Assembly (NCBI GenBank): GCA_034231615.1
Contig: CM067315.1
Span: 9,757,915 to 9,821,914 of the forward strand
Direction of reading: 5' to 3'
From: Meghimatium bilineatum
Lineage: Eukaryota; Mollusca; Gastropoda; Stylommatophora; Philomycidae
Length of the DNA stretch: 64,000 nt
The notes under the pieces were generated by a model, which saw only the letters and a list, made by a program, of their open reading frames with translations, was not told the DNA's origin and did not search any database. The position numbers were made by a program, and so were the translations under genes. Positions 46,459-57,307 of the stretch are shown here, one piece after another (the first letter of the stretch is position 1; each line of letters opens with the position of its first letter).

Positions 46459-46959
46459 ACTTTCTCCATTGTCCGTAAACACATTCTAATGTTTCTCCTC
46501 CATGTCATACCATCCACCTCATCATGTTCCCGTGTTTCCATATAAATGCCTGTATCGTGTATCATCATCATCAAGTACCGTCTCCGCTAAGAAGAGTTGT
46601 TGCAGTAGTCCTCAAACATCCCCTGTCTCTTGTTTTGATGGTGCACTCTGATAGACTTTAACCTGTCCATCTTGTGATGTTACTCTCGAATTTGTATCTC
46701 TGCCTTCCTCTTACTCACTTCCCCTCGGTTTTACCGTCATAGTTTTCAACAAAGTTTGCATTCCTTAGGCTCTTTATATTTCTTATGGATGCATTTATCT
46801 CATTGTGACATGTTGCAATGTTCAATGTTGATGATTGTATGAAAGGTGATCAATATGAATGAAAGAAGCTTCGAAAACACACAGCAAGTATAAAAATTGT
46901 GTCATCCATGTAATTGGCTCATCCATGATCCATCCATGATCCATCCATGATCCATCCAT
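46459..46959. other. No supported gene; CATC-type tracts
   Basis: An ATCATCATCATCAAGTACCG stretch near 46560 resembles an RTE 3' tail on the minus strand, but the body is too decayed for a firm call. A GATCCATCCAT repeat lies at 46920-46965. Confidence 0.4.
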
Positions 46960-47400
46960 GATCCATGCGCAGATAACAGTTTCATTGCCCCATTCACCGT
47001 CTTCGTCGTCAATAATTTCTTTAAAAACGGAGTATAACTCTTTGAAATGTTGTTTTATTGTGAATAATGTTCTGCAATGGAAGTTCCATCTCGTTGTACA
47101 GGCTTGTTGCAGCTTGAATCCCCTTACATTTAACAAAACTGTTCTTTTTGAAGACTTACAGAGAAATGTGTGAAAAGTAGTCAAGGAACAGACAAACAAA
47201 CGAAAATTGTTTAATATTTTTCGAACCGTGCAGAGGTACCAAGTTCAGTTGGTGCACATAGTAATGGATAAAGAGAATATGCGGACACAAGTCCTTCACT
47301 AGTTTTTAAACTCCTTGCCATTGTTGAGGTGCCATCGTATGTCTGACTTACAACTTTTTTGTTGTCTACATCCCACTCATGCTAAACTTGCCATACGATT
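46960..47400 (-). mobile_element. hAT-type transposase fragment
   Basis: Minus strand, in several frames. QTYDGTSTMARSLK lies near 47290-47345; the catalytic-region YDGA..M motif is its family counterpart. HYYVHQLNLV lies near 47250 (compare the family C.AH.LNLV). Then comes an open stretch of KSSKRTVLLNVRGFKL, ACTTRWNFHCRTL and KELYSVFKEIIDDEDG near 46975-47170, which matches the TRWN block of hAT/ZMYM-like transposases. Frameshifts separate the pieces. A possible terminus CAGTGGCGTAGCGTC is readable on the minus strand near 48125-48140. Confidence 0.75.
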
Positions 47401-47560
47401 TCAAATAATACAGCAGTAGTTTTTTTTAGTAAACATCGTAAAAACCAACAGATCTTTCCTCTATTCTATCATTCAAATATATCTAAATGGTATACTCATT
47501 TTTACTTTACATCGCACATCTAGAGTATCGTCAAGTTGAATAGAAATAAATGGAGACTTC

Positions 47561-47874
47561 TTTACGTCTTTTTTCCCTATTGTGCATACTTTTTTCCCTA
47601 TTGTGTATACACTTTTCCCTATTGTGTATACTTTTTTTTCCCTATTGTGTATACTTTTTTCTCTATTGTGTATACTTTTTTCCCTATTGTGTATACTTTT
47701 TTCCCTATTGTGTATACTTTTTTCCCTATTGTGTATACTTTTTTCCCTATTGTGTATACTTTTTTTCCCTATTGTGTATACTTTTTTCCCTATTGTGTAT
47801 ACGTTTTTTCCCTATTGTGTATACTTTTTTCCCTATTGTGTATACTTTTTTTTCCCTATTGTGTATACTTTTTT
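47561..47874. repeat. Minisatellite, about 20-bp unit, 15 copies
   Basis: TTTTCCCTATTGTGTATAC with T-run length variation. Variable T-runs shift frames, so all three + frames stay open. Confidence 0.94.
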
Positions 47875-48224
47875 TTGGGACGTCAGACGTTGTTGTCGTC
47901 AAGCTTTCAGCGTTGTTGTTTTTTTAAGATAGATAGTTTTTTTTATTGGCGCCAAGGTTCTTCTGGCTTAAAACTTCAAGGGCGGATACTTAGTGTGTTC
48001 AATAAGGGTGGATAACTGTCAAAATAACGAATAAACCAGCTATTATCTTTTTGAAATGTGTATAGCCAATAGATATTAATTTCTGTGGGATACTTACGTT
48101 GTTTTAAGGGACGCCGAGCGTTTTGGTGTCTATTGACGCTACGCCACTGATGATCTGTGGTTTTTATCTATTTTTATGTTAGAGAGTACTTGTGCGTCTT
48201 TGATGTATCTTTTTTTGTGTTTGC
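47875..48224. other. Possible hAT terminal region
   Basis: Contains GGGACGCCGAGCG and, at 48127-48141, the complement of CAGTGGCGTAGCGTC, a plausible hAT-type end for the minus-strand transposase fragment. No matching opposite end was found. Confidence 0.35.
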
Positions 48225-48620
48225 ATCTGATGAGTATGAAATCTATTTGATTGTTGATTTAAGTTGTCCCTCTTTCACCATGTTTTGGTGTGATATTTTT
48301 CTACTTTGAAAAGAGGCATTTGATATTACTAATCCAAGACCTAGGTAGTCATAGGATGATTTCTTCACCGCTTATGTTGCGTTCTGTTGTTAGATTGCTG
48401 ACAGTGTATATTTCATGCCAGGAATTTTTTTTATTTCCTACTTTACCATTGAAGTCTTCCATCACGTACAGTTCTTCTTTGTCGTTGACTTTGTTTATAG
48501 TATCAGATAAGTTGTTGAATCATTATGTTGTTTCTTCCCATTTATTGTTGTCGGTACATGGCGCAAACATCTATACTAGGTTGTCTGTTTTTAATACACC
48601 ATTGAAATTGTTTTAATTGA
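48225..48620 (-). mobile_element. LINE endonuclease (APE-type) fragment
   Basis: The minus strand reads LSDTINKVNDKEELYVMEDF then NGKVGNKK near 48440-48510 (family motif GDFNAKVG). In other frames follow LGLVISNASFQSRKI near 48300-48350 and NQIDFILI near 48230-48255 (family motif .QIDYI.I). These are the C-terminal blocks of the apurinic-like endonuclease at the N-terminus of RTE-type polyproteins. This is the only endonuclease piece in the window, broken by at least three frame changes. Confidence 0.78.
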
Positions 48621-48893
48621 TGTTCTAAAAATGTGAATATTTTTGTATTATAAAACTATTTTAGACCAGGAGGTATAATTTTGTTTTGCAGAATTGTTTA
48701 GCATAATTTGGCTTAACGTGAGTTTGGAAGAGGGGGTCCCTGATTTCTTGACAGTTGTTGATAGAATAATTGGAAATCTAACTTACCCACACAAGACTAA
48801 GATGTGCGGTTGCGCGAGTGCGAGCTGTGCGTGTACGTGCACGCGTGTGTATGCGCGTGTGCGTTTGTGGGTGCGTTATCAGACACCTGTGTT
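48621..48893. other. Spacer with alternating purine-pyrimidine GC tract
   Basis: 48805-48877 is GTGCGTGTACGTGCACGCGT-like, unusually GC-rich for this window. Confidence 0.6.
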
Positions 48894-49125
48894 ACCATGG
48901 TTTCTTGACAGATGATGATCAAACAGTTGAAAGTCTAACATATCACACCTGAGACACCTGTGTTACCATAGTTTCTTGACAATTACTGATCCAACAGTTG
49001 CAAATCTAACATATCACACCTGAGACACCTGTGTTACCATAGTTTCTTGACAATTGCTGATCCAACAGTTGAAAATCTTACATATCACACAAAACTGAGA
49101 CACCTGTGTTACCATGGTTTCTTCT
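48894..49125. repeat. Tandem repeat, about 70-bp unit, 3.3 copies
   Basis: GACACCTGTGTTACCATAGT then TTTCTTGACA and CAACAGTTGAAA in each copy. Confidence 0.88.
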
Positions 49126-49158
49126 ACGTATGGATGTATTTCAGTAATCGTTCTCGAG

Positions 49159-49295
49159 TCGCCCGTGTATTGTGGGACCCGAAAGGGACACAAATAATGC
49201 CAATACTGTATACTTTCTATTCATATCGTAAGAAGCGACTAAGTTGGTTTTAAATGTAGTTGGTTGTCCCATCCATTATAGAATCAAATTGACCA
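49159..49295 (+). mobile_element. SINE-like family F3, diverged 5' half
   Basis: TCGCCCGTGTATTGTGGGAC and AAGAAGCGACTAAGTTGG align with the F3 head; the middle and tail are missing. Confidence 0.72.
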
Positions 49296-49465
49296 AAATA
49301 TAATGAATGTAACTTGACAACATTTTAATCTATTATCAATGAATGTAACTTGACAAAAATTTCATCTATTATCTTTGAATGTAACTTGACAAAAATTTCA
49401 TCTATTATCTTTGAATGTAACTTGACAAACATTTCATCTATTATCTTTGAATGTAACTTGACAGC
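49296..49465. repeat. Tandem repeat, about 36-bp unit, 4.5 copies
   Basis: TTTGAATGTAACTTGACAAA recurs. Confidence 0.88.
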
Positions 49466-49565
49466 TACTTAATCGGTATAGTAATAACAGTATTCTTGAC
49501 GTCAATTTGTGTCAAACGCCTTCCCACCTTATTAATAACTGTCTAACTTTCTCATATCTTTCACC

Positions 49566-49577
49566 TCTCTCTCTCAC

Positions 49578-49660
<83 letters not shown>

Positions 49661-49662
49661 GG
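49566..49662. repeat. (CT)n then (ATT)n microsatellites
   Basis: CT dinucleotide tract followed by about 19 ATT units. Confidence 0.95.
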
Positions 49663-50734
49663 CATAGTTATCGCCAGACACAGACATTTTCAAGAAAATT
49701 ACTTCAAATTTCCCGACAGATAATGAAATTCACACACGTAAACCGACGAATTACAGTTTTTCTTTGTTTATTTTTTTAAAAACATTTTACGGTAAAACCC
49801 CTTCCTCACGCTAATAATATCTATGGCCCTGGACCCAAAGCTCTCAAACATTAAAATAATGGAGGTCGTGGTTCTGATAATCCAGCCACCGCAATCTCCG
49901 AATTGTGTTTATTAGCTTATTGGGTTGAGACGATGTGACAGACGAAATTATTAGAGAATTTGTGTGAAATATTCTAGAAATAGATGTCAGGGAGATTGAA
50001 ATTGATGTTTAGAAATTAAATCTTCGCCTTTCACGAGTAATCTCTCTTCTCCCACACAAAAAAAGGCACTTTCAAATATGGACGCGAATCCGCTTTGATT
50101 ATATTTCAGAACTCATCTGAACATTAAAAATAAATATATGTTAGTGTCAGTTACTTCAGATGAGTATCAGTGACTCTGAAATTTGAGTGAAACTGAATAT
50201 CTGTAGATCGAAGCATTCATGAGATTGAAAAGTTGATGTCGCGAGAATGTCGACACAAATTCAAACTGTTTATTTTATCTCTCATGTCCTGTGTCCTGCT
50301 GCCTTTCAGACGTCAATTATTCCTAAAATAAAAATAGAATGGCAGTGTAGAAAGAAGAAAACTCCAGAGATATGTAATTCTGAGAAATTTCTAGTAACTT
50401 TGTTACACAGACTGGTAATGTTGTCAAGGGAAGCTAAACGATGTTACTGCGTTACCATGAGGGCTGGACAGATAAATGGAATGGTAGGAAATGAGCCGGG
50501 GGTTAGAACGATGTCGCGAAAACCTTTTCGTGTGAGCGGGAATTAGAGATCAGCATACGAGATACAAAACTGCGATGCTATTGATTTTCTTGGTCAGATA
50601 TTGATGAGTTTAGGGATCATCCTTGGGGCTGATATTTGGATGATAGGACAAGGATGATATGTGAATGATGCGGCCAGGATGATAGAGCGAATGATGTTTG
50701 AGTATTCTTGCGATATTGTATTATAATAATAGTG
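49663..50734. other. No recognisable feature
   Basis: About 1 kb of unique-looking DNA, the longest such stretch in the right half. A 99-codon frame (50247-50546, +) has no recognisable domain. A GATGAT-rich segment lies near 50600-50700. Confidence 0.5.
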
Positions 50735-50805
50735 CAGCACATAGTCAAATGGTTAGAAGACGGGTGTCATAAAATGAGGTTTCGGGTTTAAACCACGGTT
50801 TGATT
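50735..50805 (+). mobile_element. tRNA-like SINE head
   Basis: CATAGTCAAATGGTTAGAAG (A-box region) and GGTTTCGGGTTTAAACC (B-box region) at tRNA-like spacing; decayed. Confidence 0.55.
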
Positions 50806-50922
50806 GGTGCATTTTTGTCTTTAAAGTGATACAATAGAAAATCCTTAGTGTATACATTGTAGCAGCTGCTATAATTGTTACCACTGTTAATTTTTTTAAA
50901 AATACCCGGCACTACATATTAT

Positions 50923-51427
50923 TTCTTCTTCTACTTCTGCAATCGTTCTCAAACTCCTGCAGATTAGCAGGATGTAGTCTGGAGAACGGAATCCGTTGTG
51001 TCATGGTTTACAGCAGGGCTATTCAATTATATTTACTCGGGGGCCAAAATGTAGAAAATGGGGATCATTACGGACAAGATTTATTAAAAAAAACACATTG
51101 AATGATTTTATACATTTAGTATTTTTATAACTTTATTTCACTGTTTAAGCAATGATCCGCGGGCTACTTACTAAGCCTCCGAGGGCCGGATGTGGCCCGC
51201 GGGCCGCCAGTTGCATAGCCCTGGTTTACGGCATTGCTGCGATATCTGCGCCTTTAGGCCTGACACATCCGACTTCAGCATGGCTTTGGGTCACTTACCC
51301 TATATGGGATGGGACAGCCAACTCCATCCCATAACCTCCTTAGTTGCCTTTTACGACATGCGTGGAAGGTAAACAGTGTTGCTATTCTTTGCTCCCCCTT
51401 TGGGCCCCGGCAACACACGGGCGAATT
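50923..51427 (-). mobile_element. SINE-like family F3, copy split by a hAT MITE
   Basis: Minus-oriented F3 with its tail at 50923 and head ending near 51427. CATATTAT occurs at 50915-50922 and 51428-51435 as an apparent target duplicate. The internal 210-bp MITE plus its 8-bp duplicate accounts for the extra length. Confidence 0.88.
51014..51223. mobile_element. hAT-type MITE (210 bp) with 8-bp target-site duplication
   Basis: Terminal inverted repeats CAGGGCTATTCAA and (complement) CAGGGCTATGCAA, 12 of 13 matching. Flanks GTTTACAG (51006-51013) and GTTTACGG (51224-51231) are 8-mers with one difference. Uninterrupted F3 copies read GTTTACAGCATTG, giving the empty site. Subterminal GGGCCAAAAT and GGCCCGCGGGCCGCC words are typical of hAT non-autonomous elements. 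Confidence 0.92.
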
Positions 51428-51435
51428 CATATTAT

Positions 51436-51892
51436 AACAACATGCAATCACGAAACATTCTTTTTATATATAATTACAATTTTGTGAATAACTTTTAAAA
51501 CACAAAATATAGCGCTCCATTGGGGGAATATGATGTGTAGGTTCTGACACTCAGAGAAAAGTGTGTACAATATATGTCATGTAAAACTCGGTGTGTGGTC
51601 ATCTTCTTCTGTGATCGGTTTCCTATGCTCAAGAGTATATACAGGCAGGAGGGACATAATGTCTCTACAGGCAGCAGCGCCATGAAGTCTATACAAGCAG
51701 GAGGGCCTTATCCATAAATTTATTCGTCATATCTAGTCGTCAGTTCTAGACCGTGGGACCAGGTTTTAGTCCTCAAGTCTCCAAAGATAATATGACTTCA
51801 GAATGTTGTGTTCTGGAGTCGGGTGACTCTTTTGATATGAATATTATTCAATTTGGATAAGCTTTATTTTGTGGAGATATGCTTATGATCTA
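51436..51892. other. No recognisable feature
   Basis: Contains a short imperfect repeat (TACAGGCAGGAGGG / TACAAGCAGGAGGG) near 51640-51705; otherwise nothing. Confidence 0.45.
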
Positions 51893-52046
51893 CTTTGTCT
51901 TTGCGATCTTTTGTCTTTGCGATCTTTTGTCTTTGCGATCTTTTGTCTTTGCGATCTTTTGTCTTTGCGATCTTTTGTCTTTGCGATCTTTTGTCTTTGC
52001 GATCTTTTGTCTTTGCGATCTTTTATCTTTGCGATCTTTTGTCTTT
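51893..52046. repeat. Minisatellite, 16-bp unit, about 10 copies
   Basis: CTTTGCGATCTTTTGT, nearly perfect. Confidence 0.95.
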
Positions 52047-52093
52047 GGCCTATACTTCTTTTCAGATTTAGTGCACAGCGAAATATACACATG

Positions 52094-52195
<102 letters not shown>

Positions 52196-52379
52196 CATAA
52201 TGGGCATATATAAATACCAGTAGATATATATGTATATGTAAACCACGAATCTTGTTTGGGTGTGTTTGATGTAAATACGTGATGCCTGTAAGAGATTTTA
52301 CGTGTTCTATAGTCTACTTTGAGAAGTTCCAAAGTGCAGAGCTACATGCGACCAGGATGACAGTATTCAGATATGTCTA

Positions 52380-52774
52380 CTCATCACTGGATTATTACAT
52401 TGTTAACAAGCATCACACTGGATTATTACATTGTTAACAAGCATCACACTGGATTATTACATTGTTAACAAGCATCACACTGGATTATTACATTGTTAAC
52501 AAGTCTCACACTGGATTATTACATTGTTAACAAGTATCACACTGGATTATTACATTGTTAACAAGTATCACACTGGATTATTAATTTGTTAACAAGTATC
52601 ACACTGGATTATTACATTTTTAACAAGTATGACACTGGATTATTACATTGTTAACAAGTATCATTCTGGATTATTACATTGTTAACAAGTATCACTCTGG
52701 ATTATTAAATTGTTAACAAGTATCACACTGGATTATTACATTGTTAACAAGTATCACACTGGATTATTTAATTG
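52380..52774. repeat. Minisatellite, 31-bp unit, about 12.7 copies
   Basis: CACACTGGATTATTACATTG followed by TTAACAAG(C/T)AT. The leftmost copies have GCATC, the rest GTATC or GTCTC. Confidence 0.94.
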
Positions 52775-52859
52775 TAGTAACGTTATTTCCAATGATCTGT
52801 TGAATGATGGATTTCCGTAATGACCACAGGACTAAATGGATATAATAAGCTTACATAAA

Positions 52860-53133
52860 CGTTTTCTTAGTAAATCTGTGAGGCTCGAGTGATAGACACA
52901 TGTCTTCCCTATCGTTTTCTTAGTAAATCTGTGAGGCTCGAGTGATAGACACATTTCTTCCCTATCGTTTTCTTAGTAAATCTGTGAGGCTCGAGTGATA
53001 GACACATTTCTTCCCTATCGTTTTCTTAGTAAATCTGTGAGGCTCGAGTGATAGACACATTTCTTCCCTATCGTTTTCTTAGTAAATCTGTGAGGCTCGA
53101 GTGATAGACACATTTCTTCCCTATCGTTTTTTC
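52860..53133. repeat. Minisatellite, 53-bp unit, 5 copies, each with an acceptor-like motif
   Basis: Units start at 52860, 52913, 52966, 53019 and 53072, and a sixth is broken at 53125 by the next exon's approach. Each unit junction reads TTCCCTATCGTTTTCTTAG, a pyrimidine tract ending in AG, and the following TAAATCTGTGAGGCTCGAG closes all three frames within the unit. Confidence 0.93.
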
Positions 53134-53150
53134 TGCTTGGATGGAGGCAG
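53125..53150 (+). promoter_or_regulatory. Candidate 3' splice site of the linker exon
   Basis: CGTTTTTTCTGCTTGGATGG then AGGCAG. The pyrimidine tract continues from the last 53-bp unit. AG at 53149-53150 is the nominal acceptor; AGs at 53153-53154 and 53166-53167 are alternatives. Confidence 0.45.
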
Positions 53151-53413
53151 GTAGCAGATCCTACCAGGATGCAATCTGCGGTGCCTTTGTCGCAGCGTTG
53201 TGCTATATGAAAGCTAGACAGCATCACCACCAGAAGCAGAAGCACCAAAGTCAGATTTATGAATCATCGCTGGAAACATCATCGTCCTCATCATATTTCC
53301 GTTCATCCTTCTCCAGCACTGACTCATCCAGCAAATCTTCTAGCTCTGCCGCAGCACCATGTATTTCCAAAACTCCGGCGACTAAACCAAAACCTATTTT
53401 ACTTGCAGAACCG
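53151..53413 (+). CDS. Candidate exon: Ser/His/Gln-rich linker upstream of a PDZ domain
   Basis: An open + frame (in register from 53153) ends at a good donor, CCG followed by GTAAGA at 53414, in phase 0. That is the phase needed by the PDZ exon at 62044. The peptide (about 87 residues) starts SRSYQDAICGAFVAALCYMK, then a HHHQKQKHQ patch, then a long Ser-rich stretch (ETSSSSS, SSTDSSSKSSSS) and a Pro/Lys end KTPATKPKPILLAEP. It is low complexity and looks like an inter-domain linker of a scaffold protein. I recognise no domain in it. The acceptor is uncertain (53151, 53155 or 53168). Joining to the PDZ exon would place LAEP directly before LSTDW, at the start of the PDZ fold. An alternative is a chance open frame. 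Confidence 0.55.
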
Positions 53414-53779
53414 GTAAGAAATGTTCTCATATCATTCATATTAATCACAGCCGACTAATGATAAAGGGTCTTCTAACTAGTCACTGTCTGACCTTAACTG
53501 ATCTCAACTTTTCATTTGTAATTGCGTATATTTTGTGTGGACAGTCAAGCCTTCTACAGCCTAAGGTCCTGCTCGCTGGTTACAATTATATTTTGTTATG
53601 CTGGCCAAGACTATTGCAGTATAAAGTCCTGCGCGCTGGCTACAGTCCCTTATAATTGCAGATGAAATTGATCATTGAAGGCTTTCTATCTCCACCCAAT
53701 GAAATCAACATCATCAGGTGCCGTGCGAACTGGCTTACACGATCATGGATCTCTACAACTGTTTATTTCCAGCATCATT
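53414..53779 (+). other. Start of 8.6-kb intron; includes RTE 3' end at 53704-53775
   Basis: From the donor at 53414 the frame stops at 53456. A duplicated word CCTGC(T/G)CGCTGG occurs near 53567 and 53628. The minus strand at 53704-53775 is homologous to the RTE C-terminus of 25915-25985 (HGT-type end with CATCATC tail). Confidence 0.5.
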
Positions 53780-55045
53780 AATCTATTAAAAAGCACTGCT
53801 AAAACACTGCTAATACAGCACTGGCGAAACAGCACTGCTAATACAGCACTGCTAATACAGCACTACTAATACAGCACTGCTAATACAGCACTGCTAAAGT
53901 ATCACTGTTAATACAGCACTGGTGAAACAGCACTGATAATACAGCACTGGTGAAAGAGCACTGCTAATACAGCACTGCTAATACAGCACAGCTAAAACAG
54001 CACTGGTAAAACAGCACTGCTAAAACAGCACTGCTAATACAGCAATGCTAAAACAGCACTGTTAATACAGCACTGCTAAAACAGCACTGCTAAAACAACA
54101 CTGCTAATACAGCCCTGGTGAAACAGCACTGGTGAAACAGCACTGCTAAAACAGCACTGTTAAAACAGCACTGCTAATACAGCACTGCTAATACAACACT
54201 GCTAAAACAGCACTGCTAATACAGCACTGCTAATACAGCACTGCTAATACAGCACTGCTAATACAGCACTGCTAAAACAGCACTGCTAAAACAGCACTGC
54301 TAATACAACACTGCTAATACAACACTGCTAATACAGCACTGCTAAAACAGCACTGCTAAAACATCACTGCTAAAACAGCACTGCTAATACAACACTGCTA
54401 AAACAACACTGCTAATACAACACTGCTAATACAGCACTGATAAAACAACACTGCTAAAACAACACTGATAATACAACACTGCTAATACAACACTGCTAAA
54501 ACAGCACTGCTAATACAACACTGCTAATACAACACTGCTAAAACAGCACTGCTAATACAACACTGCTAAAACAGCACTGCTAATACAACACTGCTAATAC
54601 AACACTGCTAATACAGCACTGCTAAAACAGCACTGCTAAAACAGCACTGCTAATACAACACTGCTAATACAACACTGCTAAAACAGCACTGCTAATACAA
54701 CACTGCTAAAACAGCACTGCTAATACAACACTGCTAATACAACACTGCTAATACAGCACTGCTAATACAACACTGCTAATACAACACTGCTAATACAACA
54801 CTGCTAATACAACACTGCTAATACAACACTGCTAATACAACACTGCTAATACAGCACTGCTAATACAACACTGCTAATACAACACTGCTAATACAACACT
54901 GCTAATACAACACTGCTAATACAACACTGCTAATACAACACTGCTAATACAACACTGCTAATACAACACTGCTAATACAGCACTGCTAATACAACACTGC
55001 TAATACAACACTGCTAATACAGCACTGCTAATACAACACTCCTAA
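53780..55045. repeat. Minisatellite, 14-bp unit, about 90 copies
   Basis: CACTGCTAATACAG / CACTGCTAATACAA / CACTGCTAAAACAG units. The left third mixes variants (GGTGAAACAG, TAAAACAG), while 54740-55020 is nearly pure CACTGCTAATACAA. Confidence 0.96.
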
Positions 55046-55587
55046 AAAAGCCTGGACGAAATTCAGATCCGCAAAGATAAGTGGCGATGATTGGGACCAA
55101 CACGCGAGACTTTTCTGGACAAAGGGCACGAGCCAGTTAATGAAGGTCCGAATCAATCAAGTTCAGACCACGGGAGTGACTAGTTCAAAATCATTGATCT
55201 TTGACCGACTGCGGATTGTTGATGAAGTAAAACAGTGGTATAATTTATTAATAAATGCAGGAGGCAGTAGCATCATACTGCTGGTAGATATAAATACCCA
55301 ACTTGACATGCACAAACAATGAAAGAATGCGTAAACACGGGAATACGATACACGGGTCTTGCGATATACGGGAATGCGTAATACAGGAATGCATAACACG
55401 GTAAAGCGTAACACAGGAATGCGCAACACAGGAATCCGTATTGAAGGGTCCTGGCTTAAAGAAGATGCACAGTACCAAAGTCATATTTTTTAATGGATTA
55501 TCAAAATATCACTTGACTCAGTGGTAGAGTGGTTAGTGAAATTGTTTCACAAAATTACTACTCCTTATTCATGTTACGTAGCGAAAT
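55046..55587. other. No supported gene; short ACACGGGAATGCG repeats at 55335-55440
   Basis: A 60-codon + frame (55140-55322) has no recognisable domain. ACTCAGTGGTAGAGTGGTTAG at 55514 is A-box-like but has no B box. Confidence 0.45.
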
Positions 55588-55777
55588 GTATCAGTTTTTG
55601 CTAGCAATATACGCATCACACTTGTAACTGCAACTTCAGCACAGATGGAATGTATCAGTTTTGCTAGCAATATACGCACCACACTTGTAGTTGCAACTTC
55701 AGCACCGATTAAATGTATCAGTTTTTGCTAGCAATATACGCATCACACTTTTGATTGCAACTTCAGTACCGATTAAA
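55588..55777. repeat. Tandem repeat, about 65-bp unit, 3 copies
   Basis: GCTAGCAATATACGCATCAC and GCAACTTCAGCAC in each copy. Confidence 0.9.
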
Positions 55778-55808
55778 AATTGTCCTCTAATTCACAAATA
55801 ATGGGTAC

Positions 55809-56073
55809 AGTTTCTTCGTCTTCTTCTTCTTCAGCCTTTAATTTTAGATTGTTGCTGATTACCATGATGTAGTACAGACAGTGAAATACTTTGCGTTATG
55901 GCGTCTAAATTTTCTGCGTTGCTTGTTCTAACATATCTAATTTAAGCATGATTTTTGGACCACTATTGAGATACGGATGCCATCCCCCACATTCAGACTC
56001 ATTAGTCGCCTTTTACGACATACATAACAGATCATAGTGGTGTTATTCTTTGTTCCCTCCATTTAGGTCCCAG
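55809..56073 (-). mobile_element. SINE-like family F3, diverged full-length copy
   Basis: Tail (CTT)n-GCTTCAG side at left, TTAGTCGCCTTTTACGACAT and TTCTTTGTTCCCTCC at right. AATGGGTAC at 55800-55808 and AATGGGTATAC at 56074-56084 look like the target duplicate. Confidence 0.78.
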
Positions 56074-56085
56074 AATGGGTATACC

Positions 56086-56447
56086 TTTTCAGTCAGATTA
56101 CTCACTCTGTAAGAAATGAACTCCAACCACTCAAGATTAAATATACAACGCTCTCAATAGACTTGTCTAGTCCGTGACCAATCGACATAATAAGTGCTAT
56201 GAGCTCGCTAGATAATTGCATTATAAAGTGACTCATTTGACTGTGCGTGTATTTCATTGGATGTCAGTATAAAGTATGCACAAAGTGACCAATGAAAATA
56301 CCGAAAAAGCGAAATAGGTCACTGCATGGCTGTTTTCCAATGATTCCGCGAGTCATATTTGTATCCTGCACAGAATCCCCATACTTATGGATGAGCATTT
56401 AACGAAGCAACAAATAAGTCATCAAAGCAAGATGATATATACAGCAA
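56086..56447. other. No recognisable feature
   Basis: AT-rich sequence; nothing recognised. Confidence 0.45.
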
Positions 56448-56572
56448 TGGTTTCCAAGCTGTGAGGTTTGACCATTATTGGATGTCTCTGGGGAGTAGTG
56501 GAATGATTTCCAAGCTGTGAGATTTGACCATTATTGGATGTCTCTGGGGGGTAGTGGAATCATTTCCTAATT
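56448..56572. repeat. Tandem duplication, about 62-bp unit, 2 copies
   Basis: GACCATTATTGGATGTCTCT occurs twice. Confidence 0.88.
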
Positions 56573-57307
56573 TTAGCGTGTTGACATGTGTGATAGATGT
56601 TCTATTAATGATCTATGTTCAACAAGGAATTTCTCAACATTATTTCAGGAAAACAGAAATAGATCCGCACGTATGTGAAGTATATATTGTTCTATGCGTG
56701 CCTTTTCAACATAAAGATACACCAGGGCTACATTTCTACACGTCATAGTGAAAGGCTCAGTCTTTTTTCATTGACTGAAGACACGTGGTATACGGAAAGT
56801 GACGTCAGGAAAATGCTTCTCCCTCCAGGGTCAGATAAATGGAACACCATATATTCAACAAATCAACAGCTTATAAGCACATGCTTATATCACACAATGG
56901 CATTAGGTCAAAGGCCATGAACCCATGGACCGCTGGATCAGCAACCAACCAGGCAACGGAAAATGACCAATAGAAAAGTCTGAATATTCTCCAACAAGGA
57001 CGATATAAGTCGTATTCCAAAGGCTATTAATTCTGAAAGGTTACGGTTCCATGAATAACATGAAATTTCTGGGAACAATAGAGTCTCTCTCTTTCTATCA
57101 TGCATGGAATGTTACAGTTAATATCATATTTTCTACCAAAATGAAAGGTTATTGTTCGCTATACGCGTGTTAATAACACTTAATCCGCCATATTGTTTCC
57201 ATGGAAACATTAAACATACACATTGAACCGTTGAAGAGGAAGCGGAAACAGACAATGTACATGTCTAGATATTTTTTTTAATGAGAGTGATCAGGAGAGA
57301 AAGTAAA
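56573..57307. other. No supported gene; short dispersed word at 56915-56955
   Basis: Carries CCATGGACCGCTGGATCAGC also found at 36672. Open frames near 56600-56920 show no domain. Confidence 0.45.
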
